64,000 nt of DNA from Poa pratensis (taxonomy: Eukaryota; Streptophyta; Magnoliopsida; Poales; Poaceae): assembly GCA_947311845.1 (NCBI GenBank), contig CAMZMU010000027.1:46812758-46876757 (forward strand). The letters are read 5' to 3'. The position numbers and the translations under genes were made by a program. Below the pieces are notes generated by a model, which saw only the letters and a program-made list of their open reading frames with translations, was not told the DNA's origin and searched no databases. Below, one piece after another: positions 44,595-55,060 of this stretch. Every line of letters starts with the position of its first letter. Position 1 is the stretch's first letter.

Positions 44595-47210
44595 TGAAAG
44601 GGCATGGCGCCCCATGTGTGGTTTTGGTAATTAATGACAATCCCTATGGACTAATGGTTGCATTGAGTTTTACTTGTAGTGTTTGTCCATAGACCATGCT
44701 TGAACTCCATATGTTGGATTCAAGGTTGATGCCATGAGTATATTGATATAATGAAGTATTTGGCATCAAGATCATAGAGTTGAGCATATTGCAAGTATGT
44801 CTTGAAGAAAAGAATTATGTGCTCATTCATGGTTATCTTCAAGACATCATCTATTGAAAAGAGAAGAAAAGATACAAGGTTGATCAAGTATTGATCAACA
44901 CACAAAGCTACAAGATGTACCAAGTGGGATCATGTATCTCTTGGTATGGTAAGCAATTGTCCATACAGCTTTGTGAACTAACCCATGATATGTGTGTAGC
45001 ATTTCTATGTGTGGTTAGGTATCTTTCTATGGGTTTGCATCAAATGAAGATTTCATATGGCCCATGATCGATGATGTAAAGTGGTGATCGTCATCAATGT
45101 TGAGAAGCGCAAGTTCAAGAGGAGCATCTAGAAGAAATCCTAGGCTTGAAGCTTGCCACCCATTTAGAGATAATGTTCATGTGAAGATGTACCTAAGAGA
45201 GGCTCTCCCATAGTGGAGTATGGGGGAGCAATGTTTGGGTCTTCACCAAGCGAAGCGCAATCAAGAAAGGTGGTCCACTTGAAGAGATCAAGATCGACAT
45301 CATCTAGCTCAAGTGGAATGCGCAAGGAAAAGGTATGATAGGCTTTCTATTTTACCGGTCTCATGGTACTAGTTGGGAGACCGGGTTATAGGATAGATAC
45401 CGTACTATCAAGAGGGGCTCTCGATTGAGCTTTAGCGTATCAGTTGGAGAGAGCTCAAACCTTTGCATACTTGCCTTCATCATCTTTCTTGGTTCTTATT
45501 TGGATTTTCTCCTTGTTAGGTTTTGGTGCTTGTTGTGATCTTCATGACAAGCCCAAGTTCTCCGAAAACGGATTTCGTATGGAAAACTTGTTGTGTTTTC
45601 TGGTTGGAAATATTATCGGTCCACCTTCGAGATAGGGTCCACCTTCGAGATAGGGTCCACACCTTCCCATGTGTGGTATCCCCTCTATATTTTGTAGTAA
45701 AGCTCTTGTCGCTACCTTTCCAACAGAATTGGATTCATCTCTTTTGGAGCTTCCTTGCAAAAGTTATTGCGGTTCTCCTTTCCTGGTTCTGCAGTTTCTT
45801 CTTAGGCCGGTAGTACCGACCCTAGCCCGGTACTACCGGGTGACCCTTTGCAGAACTACCGGGCCCAGTACCGGGCCCAGTACCGGATCTCCAAATGCTC
45901 TCTGGACTCGCTCGATTTAATCTGGTAGTAGCCCCGGTAGTAGCGCGGTACTACCGGGTGGGGAGCACTACCGGGCCAGGTGGTCCGGTACTACCGTTGC
46001 GCGCCGAGTCAGGGAGCGCTGACTGGCCTTCATTCTTCCTCGAGTCAACGCGGCTCGGTACTACCGGGATCAGTCCGGTACTACCGATGCGGCCTTTTTC
46101 GTCTGCAACGGGCAGATTTTTGAGAGGACATATTTAAGGGGGTTTCTTCCCCAACGGTTCTCTCATCTCTTGAGCTAGCTTTTCCCCTCTCTCTCCTCCA
46201 TTGTTGACCTTTGGAAAAGCTTGCCTTCCTCTCAATCCCTCCCATGATTCTTGCATATCTTTGAGGGAATTTGAGAGGAGATCAAGATCTATATATTCAT
46301 CCAATCCATTCCTCCTCTAAGTGAGGGGAACCTAGTAGATCGTGATCTTGAAGTTCCATTTGTTGAGTTCTTCCTTGTTCTTCCTCTCTTCTCCCCCCAC
46401 AAGCATTAGTTGCTTTTGGTGGGATTTGGGAGTGAAGGATTTGACCACTTCTAGTGGTCTTGCCTTCTTGCATCGGTTGCATCGGTTTGAGTTCTCCACG
46501 GTGATACGTGGAAATCGAAGTTGAGAAGCTTGTTACTCTTGGGTACTTGGGGTGCCCTAGAGCTTGTCCTCTTGGGTACTTGGAGTGCCCTAGACGGTCC
46601 TTGTTGATCTCGGAGTTTTGGTGGCTCGCGGGATAGTTGGGAGCCTCCAATTAAGTTGTGGAGTCGCGCCCCAACCTTGTGATTCTTGTGGCTTTGGGAG
46701 CCGCGGGAATTCGGTGAGAGCCTCCAATTAAGTTGTGGAGTGTGGCTCATCCTTGTACGGGTTCGGTGACCACCCTCAAGTGTCCCATAGTGGTTCGTGG
46801 CACTCCGCATTGGTGGAGGCACGAAGGAGATTACGGTGTGCCATTTGACGGCTATTCGGGGATCACTTTGTGACTCCGCACCGCTCCAACGGAGACGTAG
46901 CTTCCATTGGGAAGTGAACTTCGGGATAAATCATCGTCTCCAAGTGCCTCGGTATTTCTATACCCGAGCTTCTTACTTATGCTATTTACTTTGTGATAGC
47001 CATCGAGCTTGAAGTAATATATCTTGCTATCACATATTTTCTTATCTTGTTTAGCATAAGTTGTTGGTGCACATAGGTTAACCTAGCTTGTTTAGGTTTC
47101 GTGCTTGATAAATTAAACGCTAGTTTTATTCCGCATTTATTCAAGCCTAAACCGCAAAGAATTTTAATCACCTATTCACCCCCCCTCTAGGCGACATCCG
47201 TGTCCTTTCA
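44595..47210. mobile_element. Solo LTR, 2616 bp, inserted in the integrase
   Basis: Termini TGAAAGG...CCTTTCA (7-bp inverted), with a perfect 5-bp duplication GTTAC (44590-44594 and 47211-47215). No gag, pol or second LTR is present. The interior (about 45800-46100) has a cluster of palindromic CGGTAGTACCG/CCGGTACTACCGG motifs. The 3' end (CACCTATTCACCCCCCCTCT) is shared with the LTR remnant ending at 3333. Formed by recombination between the two LTRs of a full element. Confidence 0.92.
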
Positions 47211-47925
47211 GTTACACACACATCATTATCTTGGATAATGGCACACACTTTGCTGTAGGAGAATTTGCTTGGTTCTGTGCTGAAAAGAGAATCCGGCTCG
47301 ACATAGCATCGGTCGCGCATCCGGAGGCCAATGGGCAAGTGGAAAGAGCAAATGCATTGGTGTTATTCGGCATCAAAGCCCGGTTGATTGAACCACTGCT
47401 GCGATCTCCGGGTTGTTGGATAGATGAGATATCGGTAGTACTGTGGGGTCTTAGGACCACACCAAATCGATCAACGGGCTATACGCCATTTTTTCTGGTC
47501 AATGGAGCAGAAGCGGTCCTGCCGACCGACAGACAGTATGACTCGCCGAGAGTTGCGCTGTACACAGAAACCGAGGCAAAGGAAGCTCGGGAAAATGATG
47601 TTGATCTGCTCGAAGAAGCACGAGAACTGGCCTTATCTCGGTCAGCAATATATCAGCAAAATCTTCGACGCTATCATAGCCAGAAGATTAACCCTCGGGT
47701 ATTCCAAGAAGGAGATTTGGTGCTGAGGCTAGTGCAGCGCACTGCCGGCATGCACAAGTTATCACCTCCATGGGAGTGACCGTTCATTGTGAGCAAGGCT
47801 CTGCACAATGATGCATACTATCTTATAGATGCGCAGGAACCGAGGAAGAATGTGATGGATAGATCCGGAGAGGAAACCAAACGACCCTGTAATGTAGCTC
47901 TACTCCGTCCCTTTTACTCTTAAGG
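47211..47925 (+). pseudogene. Gypsy pol, 3' part: integrase core and C-terminus
   Basis: Resumes the integrase at GYTHIIILDNGTHF (second catalytic Asp), then ASVAHPEANGQVERANAL (catalytic Glu), WGLRTTPNRSTGYTPFFLV and GAEAVLPTD. The C-terminal part has FQEGDLVLRLV and, after a TGA at 47777-47779, PFIVSKALHNDAYYLIDAQE. A final stop follows near 47920. Removing the solo LTR and one GTTAC joins it in frame with 44594. Confidence 0.9.
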
Positions 47926-48529
47926 GCGCAATGTATGTATCTCGGTTTCCTTTGAATGAAATGTTGGCACTCCGAAAAGAAACTCGGGGACTGCCGTGTC
48001 TGTATGCATGTGTTTTATCTCTATTTTATCTATGTTGTGTCTATGCCGAATGGTTTTAAAACTTATCTCAAAGTTCAAGTAGTGTATGCTATGTTATTGT
48101 GATCTTGTGACTCGACTGACGAATGCCAAAATGGCAGTCAAGAGCAGAGGTTATGGAATATAGTGAACATGAAAACGAACTCGGGGACTCAGTCCAAAAA
48201 TGATTCGGTATATGTTGTTTACTAACCCTGTGTTTTATTCCTTTTCTTTGTGTCGGATGACTCTGAACCTTACCTTAAAATTTATGAGTACTGTATGCTA
48301 TAATTTTGATCTTGGGACTCGACTGTCGAACGCCAAAATGGTAGACAAGAGCAAAGATTACTAAGTATAGTAAACGAGAAAATAAACTCGGGGACTTGGT
48401 GCAAAGTGATCCGGCATTGAGCCAGTCTCGTTGAAGCTAGCAAAATAGAGTAGCGCGGATAAAAACTTAAGAGTGTATATACATCTACACCCGGCATTCC
48501 GGGGATTTAATGGTTCATCTTGTGATAAG

Positions 48530-51500
48530 TTCAAGCAGCTGCGGTGGAGGAGCTCGGATCAGAAGCAGCAGTGGGAGCAGCAGGAGCAATCTCGGTCGCC
48601 GGTTCGACCGTCGTGTCGGTTGTCAGATGCTGGTTTCGAAGATATATCGGCGGCTGGCTGCTCGACAGTGTCGACTGGTGCATCGATGGTGGGGTTGGGA
48701 GCTTTGGCCTCGATCTCTTCGTCCACTTCCTCTTCCTCGTCTTCATCCTCGTCATCTTCGGCATCATCTTCTTCATCATCTGGGCCAGGAATGAAGTATT
48801 GGGTGTGACGTCCATATCGGGTCGGAGCGCAAAGATCGCACCTTATTAAGGTCGATTGACTCATACCAAGAAAGCATGAAAGTCAGAGCTTGATCTGCGC
48901 CGGCATGAGCTGAGGAGGATCTCCACTGTCGGAGTCTTGTCTCGGCCTCCAGCAGGCACTTGGATAACTCGGCAATGGTAGCTGGAGTCATAGACTCTGG
49001 CCATAGAGTCCGGTAAACCCGGATCCCAGCTGAGTACCAATGCACCTCATAGGAGATATGCGAGCATTCAGAGCCGTCAGATGATCCTCAATGTCCCATT
49101 CATCCGAGATCGGGCCAGATTCTGCTCTTTTTGCCCGTGCCTTCCTGGTGATGTTTTCTGCAGCGGCTTGGAGTGGGAGAAGTGTTCTGAAGAAATAAAA
49201 GCTGTCACCAAGTTAAGTCGTATACCGACATATATCTGGTGTCGGTAGAAGCAAAGGAAATGAAAAGAAAGGATAAAAGAAACTTACTGTCCATCTGGCT
49301 GTTGATCCGGGTGAGCTGGGCCAACTAGTTGTCACATTTGGCCTTGAGGGCATCTTGTTCTTCTTGAGCCGAGGTGGCGCGGATCTCGGTTTGATCGAGG
49401 AGCTCTTTATGCTTCATAGCATCTTCTTTCCGCTGCATCAGAGTTTTTTCCATCTCGGATTTCTCATTCTGAGCCCGCTCAAGCTCCTTCTGGAGCCGAG
49501 ACACTTCATTTCTTTCCTTCTGGAGCGCATCGTTGTGCGTGATGTCCTTGTTCTTCAATGCCTCCTGTAGCTGCTTGTAGGAGCTCTTGAGCTTATTGTG
49601 ATCCAAGAGCAGCTTTTGGAACACTGTGGTCCGAGCGTTGGTGCATTCCTGAAAAAAGGGAAAGTGTTAGTATGATTTTAAAGATGCATGCCGAGTAAAC
49701 TCGACATGAATCTCGGGGACTGGATGTCGAAATTTTTGAAGATTCACGCCGAGTAAACTCGACATGAATCTCGGGGGCTGGATGTCGGAATTTTTTAAAG
49801 ATGCATGCCGAGTAAACTCGACATGAATCTCGGGGACTGGATGTCGAAATTTTTGAAGATCCACACCGAGTAAACTCGACATGAATCTCGGGGGCTCGAT
49901 GTCGGAATTTTTAAAAGATGCATGCCGAGTAAACTCGACATGAATCTCGGGGAATGGATGTCGAAATTTTTAAAGATTCATGTCGAGTAAACTCGACATG
50001 AATCTCGGGGACTGGATATCAGAGTTTTTGAAGTTGGTCGGATGTTGAATTTTTATGAAGATTCGCGCCGAGTAAACTTTACTCGGGCGAGCATCAATCA
50101 CTCGACCCGAATCTCAAGGACTAGGGATAATATCTATTATCTATTATAAAAGAAAAAAGTTTAAGCCGAGGAAGGTTCACCTCTGCAATCTTGCTAGCTC
50201 GGAGGGTCGCAACCTGCAGGTTGTGCATGGACTGCGCAAGCGCGCTTGGGCCAGCTGGATGTCAGGATGCCGGGTTCTGGGAAGAAACCTCGCCGGTATC
50301 GGCGACATTCCAGTCCATGTTGTATTGCTCCTTTGAGCCCAAACTGTTACCGCTTTGAGTTCGCAGCTGAGGAAACCCCCAGCTACCGGTGCAGACTCGG
50401 GAGATGGATGCAGTAAGAGCTTGGTGGGACAAAGTCGTGGTCGGAGTCAGCGCCACTTGTCTATCCGGATTGACAGGCGATTTCCCGGTGGCCAATTGAC
50501 TCGGTGGCGGCTTTGGCAGGGATGCTTGTTTCCGGGATGCCGGTACGGGAGACTTCGGCGGTGGTTGTGGCTGTTGCTCCTGTGGCTGCTGTTGCTGTTG
50601 TGGCTGCGGTTGCTGCTGCTGTTTTTGATGTTGATGCTGTTGCTGTTGTTGTGGTTGTTGCTGTTGTTGTTGTGGTTGTTGCTGCTGATCCGGGGCTATC
50701 GGAGTTTCGGTCCGCTCTGTCTCGGAGTCCATGATATGGGCACCGGAATCAAAATCTCGGTCTGGGGCATCTTGGCCTCCTCCATGTGCGGCATCAGGAG
50801 CCGACGGAGGTGTGTCGGCTGGAGTGGTGCGCACCGGCGAAGGAATTGCCCTTGCTGGGCTAGCAGCTCCAGTCCCGGTTGACCGAGATACCGCAGGCGG
50901 TGGAATAGGTGAGCGCATCGAGGATGCGCTCTGGTTGACCTCAAGGGGGCGCTGCATTGAGAAAAGTGAAGACGTTACGTCGGGGAAATATTATCTCGGT
51001 TAAAGGAAGAAAGGGAAACGAGCATATATCGGCAAAGGATATCTTACCCTTGGGTGGTTGGCGGCTGTTTCTTGCCCCGCGGCTTTAGTGCCGCTTTCTT
51101 CTGTCGCTTCGGTTTCGGCGTTGCATGGTCCGAGGCTTATGAGGTCCCGGTTTCAGAGGGACCGGTCCCTGCACGTTTGCGGGGTACTCCTTGAGTGCCC
51201 CCGGTGCTTGGAACCTGGCCGGCCAGGTCAGCTGAGGCCGAGGGTAGCGAGTAAGCATATGCGATGGGCTGAGGGTCAAGTACCTCTAGAATTTGACAGT
51301 CATCATCATTGTCATCCGACCAATCTTTCATTGAAGCTCGGGCTTGAGGCCTACCCGAGGCAGGGGCGCCGGCAGCCAGAATCGGCATATGGTCCTCGTC
51401 GTCCGGGTCTTCAACCTCGGTGACGTCCGGGGCAGCTCGATCTTGGCCCCATTTCTCAGAGGGATTCTCTTCGTCTTCAATTGCTTGCAGAGCAAATCTC

Positions 51501-52550
51501 TGCAAAGTAGACGCAATAAAACCGGGTTATTCTAGGAGCAAAACATGGTGCCGGTTTAGATTGCAGATTGCTTACTTTCTCCGGAAGCCGAGTTCTATCG
51601 TGGGGTTCTTTACCCCAGTCCCATTCTTCGGTCATCCGCGTCCTGGCAATGGCCTTGACGCACCTCCGAACCTCGGGCTTGCTCAGCTCATGAGTGCTGG
51701 TCCGGGTAGGGTCGTAGCGGCCACTCATGTGGCAGATCTTGTGAACTCGGCTTTGGAGGGGGGAGACTCAGCGGATAACGAAGGTTCGCAAGAGGTCATC
51801 GGCCGTCAGTTCCCCCTGGAACTGAGTGACGACCTTATGAATCTGGTTGATCTCGGCGTTTGTCTCCTTTGGGTCGAAAGACCAATTAAGCTGCTCCATG
51901 GGGGCAGCGAGACTAAATGCCGGCAAATTGAGAAGGTCGACGTGCTCCGGGCTCTTCACGTAGAAGAATGTGCGCTGCCACTTCCGGCATGATTCCAAGC
52001 CTTGGATCCGGGGAAAGATGGAGCGTTTCCGAGGTATAATGGTAGCAGCTCCGCACGGGGTCATCAACTTGGGAAAGTTCTTGTTCTCCGGGTTCGGGAC
52101 ACTCTGCTTCCGGAGCTGAAAGTACTTGGTCCAAAGGTCGACGGTGGGCCAAAGACTGAGGTATCCCTCGGAGAAAGAGACATACACCGAGAGAGTGGTG
52201 ATGGCGTTGGCTGGAAGATGATGGGGTTGAAGGCCAAACCGGTTTAGGAAAACTCGGAAGAACCTGCTCGCCAGGAGGCCAAAGCCGCGCTCGAAATGCG
52301 CGGCGAAAACCACGCGTTCGCCGGATTCCAAACTCGGTTCAGCTTCTTTGCCAGGGGCCCGTCATATCACCCCTTCCGGGATACGCCGGGTCCGGATTAA
52401 CCAATCAATCTCCTCTTGGGTGGCATCGGAGCCTTCCCACCCGGCGCGTTCTCCTTCCTGAACGGCAATGTCGGTGGGATCCGAGGCATTGCTGGAAGAC
52501 ATCTCGGAAGAAATCTGCAAATTGGGCAGAGGTTCATCGGCGGTAAGCAT
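48530..52550 (-). pseudogene. Antisense spliced ORF of the Tat element (putative gypsy-type transposon domain, coiled coil, poly-Gln)
   Basis: Minus strand, opposite to pol. It starts MLTADEPLPNLQISSEMSSS at about 52550, with an internal stop near 52362. The domain known as putative gypsy type transposon follows: GERVVFAAHFERGFGLLASR, FGLQPHHLPANAITTLSVYV, WTKYFQLRKQSVPN, WQRTFFYVKS. Likely GT-AG introns: 51500-51575 and 50952-51047, with further ones around 49650-50180 and 49190-49290. Later exons hold an acidic segment, Gln/Pro-rich runs (about 50570-50690), a coiled coil (LQKELERAQNEKSEMEKTLM, about 49325-49624) and an acidic tail (about 48700-48790). Such antisense ORFs are known in Tat/Retand elements and their role is unclear. 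Stops suggest this copy is dead. Confidence 0.75.
49680..50060. repeat. About 58-60-bp tandem repeat array, six copies
   Basis: Each unit has GCCGAGTAAACTCGACATGA, ATCTCGGGGACTGGATGTCG and an AAATTTTTGAAGAT-like spacer. Odd and even units differ consistently (GGGGAC/GCATGC against GGGGGC/ACGCCG types), giving a higher-order period of about 117 bp. It lies in a presumed intron of the antisense ORF. Confidence 0.92.
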
Positions 52551-53440
52551 CTTTCGATGTGTACGCGATGGAGTAAAAGAAACAACAGCGGCAAACAAGT
52601 TTTTATGAGCAAGAAACTAGAAAGAAGATCTACGGAGAAGATCTAAAAGAAACTAAAAAGACGATCTATGAAGAAGATCTAACGAAGAACTACGGAAGAA
52701 CTGAAAGGCAGTTGCGGGAAATGCTGCAGATGAATCGCTTACCGGAGGAGCGACGACGGCGCGAAGAATGCTGGACGTGCCGGCAGAGAGCTGGGCTCGA
52801 AGGTGCGCGAAGAACTCCGGTCGGCGGCGCTGCGCCGGGTCCGGCGTCGTGCGGTGGCGGAGTGCTCTACGCGGCGGCGGCGAAGAACAAGAGGAGGAGA
52901 GTATGGAGGAAGAAGAAGAGGAAGTGGTGCCCTCGCTTCACTATTTAAAGGCGTGGGAGGGGTGCGGTTAGCGAAATCGCCGCGCACGATCTCCGAAACC
53001 GCCGCGCGGATTAACTGCCCACGATCCGCGCGGTTAGCGGTAAAATCGGCCGCGCGATCGGCCACATAGCTGGCCGCAAAGTGGGAATTGCCCAGGGCGT
53101 GATTTGGTGCGGGTACTGGCGCGAAAATCGAGGAGCCGCGCGGTGGTCAAAGCACTCGAGTGCGCTGAGGCATGTCTGTCCGCGCACGGGAACCGAGGCG
53201 GCGCGCAGCGTTTTGCTGCCACGTGTAATGGCAGAATTATTGAGGAGATTGAGGAAATCTTCTTGTGTCGGAGAAACCGGCATAATGGCAGATGTTGGAA
53301 GCAGTTGGAGGTTTAACTCCTAAGGTTTTGAGTTGGACCGACATAATTATGTCGGATAATTGGTCAAGTTGGTTTGGTTGTGTAAACCTGGTGTGGCCCT
53401 TTATCCGAGGCTGCAGGACCGCACCAGCTTCGGGGACTAA

Positions 53441-54347
53441 TGTCGGGGGCTACCCCCGGGTAGGGTCAAGATATGGTATAAGCTACGTCCAAGAGTGGAC
53501 CGAGTTACAGGAAAACCGACATAACCAGGCCCAGAAGGGGCCGGGATATAATGTTGGTGCATACCGACATATAATGACCGAGGTACCCAGGCCCAAAAGC
53601 AGCCGGGATATGATGCCGATGTAAACTGGCATATACAGACCGAGATATACTGACCGACATAGGAATGTCAGTATTCATGTCTTTTCTTATGTGCAGGAGA
53701 GAATAATCAAGAAAGGGGAATCCGACATATCCATGCCGGGTTTAAGAGACGAGGCATCTTGTGACGGATGGAAGTCAATGCATCTGTCACATCCCGCCTG
53801 ACACGGGAGCGTGGCAGAACGGTATGGTGCGGGTACGAGGTGACTGTTCACACCTAACCGCTGAACATGGGCGTGCGTGGGACCAGGGTACAAGGCATGG
53901 GCATGCCACGTCCTGTCCCTGGCAGAGGACACAATCATGACACATGGGATGATGTAGTTGTGCATGGCTACAGTGCCAAGTACGGAGACCTTACCGTTAG
54001 GGTTAGCCTATAAATAGGGTCCTTCCTCCTCCTGCGTGGGGGACGATGCATTGAGAGATATTTCACCCCATAGCTATCTTCTTCTTCCTTGAGCACATCT
54101 CCATAGCTGAGAGCATACAACTCGAGGAACACTTGTGTATTGTTGAGATCTTGATATAGAGAGAGGGACATGCAGGAGTAGGGGTCTTACCTCCTCACGA
54201 GGGCCCCGAACCTGGGTATATCGTGTGTGTGTGCTTGTGTGTCTTCTGTGTGCGCTCCTTAGCGCGCTAGCCCTCCCCGGTTCCACCAGCGTCCATCGGC
54301 CCCATCTTTAGCCATCCTATGACATCTGCCGTGATACCACCACGACA
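53441..54347 (+). repeat. 3' LTR of the Tat-type element, 907 bp
   Basis: TGTCGGGGGCTACCCCCGGG to ACCACCACGACA, preceded by the purine tract CTTCGGGGACTAA and followed by CTGGA (54348-54352). TATAAATA at 54009-54016. Confidence 0.92.
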
Positions 54348-54443
54348 CTGGAGGGATCAAGTAGTTTGTTTCCTTTTTTTAGGTAGACATGATTGTTGTC
54401 ATGTTTACCTTTCCTTGTAAATATAACTTTTCGGATCTTCATA

Positions 54444-54613
54444 CCCCCTCCGTTTTTGTTTACACGTCATGCGTGTGTCCCTACATCGTCAATTTGACCG
54501 ATATAGTATGAGTTGTATAACGCAAAAATTATGTCATTAGGAAATACTACATTTAAAGTTTTGAATGGTATATTAGGTACACACACATAACCTATAAACC
54601 GTAACGGCGGGAG
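54444..54613. mobile_element. Stowaway-like MITE, 170 bp, diverged
   Basis: CCCCCTCCGTTTTTGTTTAC at the left and TATAAACCGTAACGGCGGGA plus G at the right are imperfect inverted termini. TA lies at 54442-54443 and 54614-54615. It is about 450 bp upstream of the STR2-like gene. Confidence 0.65.
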
Positions 54614-55060
54614 TAATATTTATGTATTCTCAAAAAAAAAAATGATTTGTGGTAACTCCAATAGATTTTGATGTTATAACTTCAGAGTTCGGAACAAATA
54701 ATACTGCAAACATCTGGCATCGGTGTCATTCTTCCTTTCGCGGACTTAACTCCAAAATTTCAGCTTTCCAGAGGCAATGTCCTAAAAAAATTAGCTGCTA
54801 TCTCACTGTGACTCCATGATACTGCCGATGACAAATTGCCAATCAGCTCTCGGCGGTCCAAACCAAAAACTGACCTTGCCAACGTTCCCTTCGATGACAT
54901 CTCACTGTCCATCCTCATTCCTCACGCCCGACAGTGGCCTATACCAACTGGACAAAATCTCCAAGCTTGCAGTGGCATGGTAATAAAACGGCCAAAGCTT
55001 TATATGCACAAGCATTGGATGGTTACAAAAGCTAGACACTAACTAGTGCCAGTGAGCACC

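Larger units (their letters stand above)
31733..54347 (+). mobile_element. Ty3/gypsy retrotransposon, Tat/Retand type, with three LTRs and nested insertions
   Basis: Plus-strand element bounded by CTGGA duplications. Order: LTR copy 1 (split by a nested element), a second LTR lacking its first 29 bp (37702-38576), primer binding site, gag, protease, RT, RNase H, a second RNase H-like domain, integrase (split by a solo LTR), a 3' region with an antisense spliced ORF and tandem repeats, a short purine-rich tract (CTTCGGGGACTAA, ends 53440), and the 3' LTR (53441-54347). The second RNase H plus the antisense ORF point to the Tat lineage. Many stops and frameshifts show it is inactive. Confidence 0.9.
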
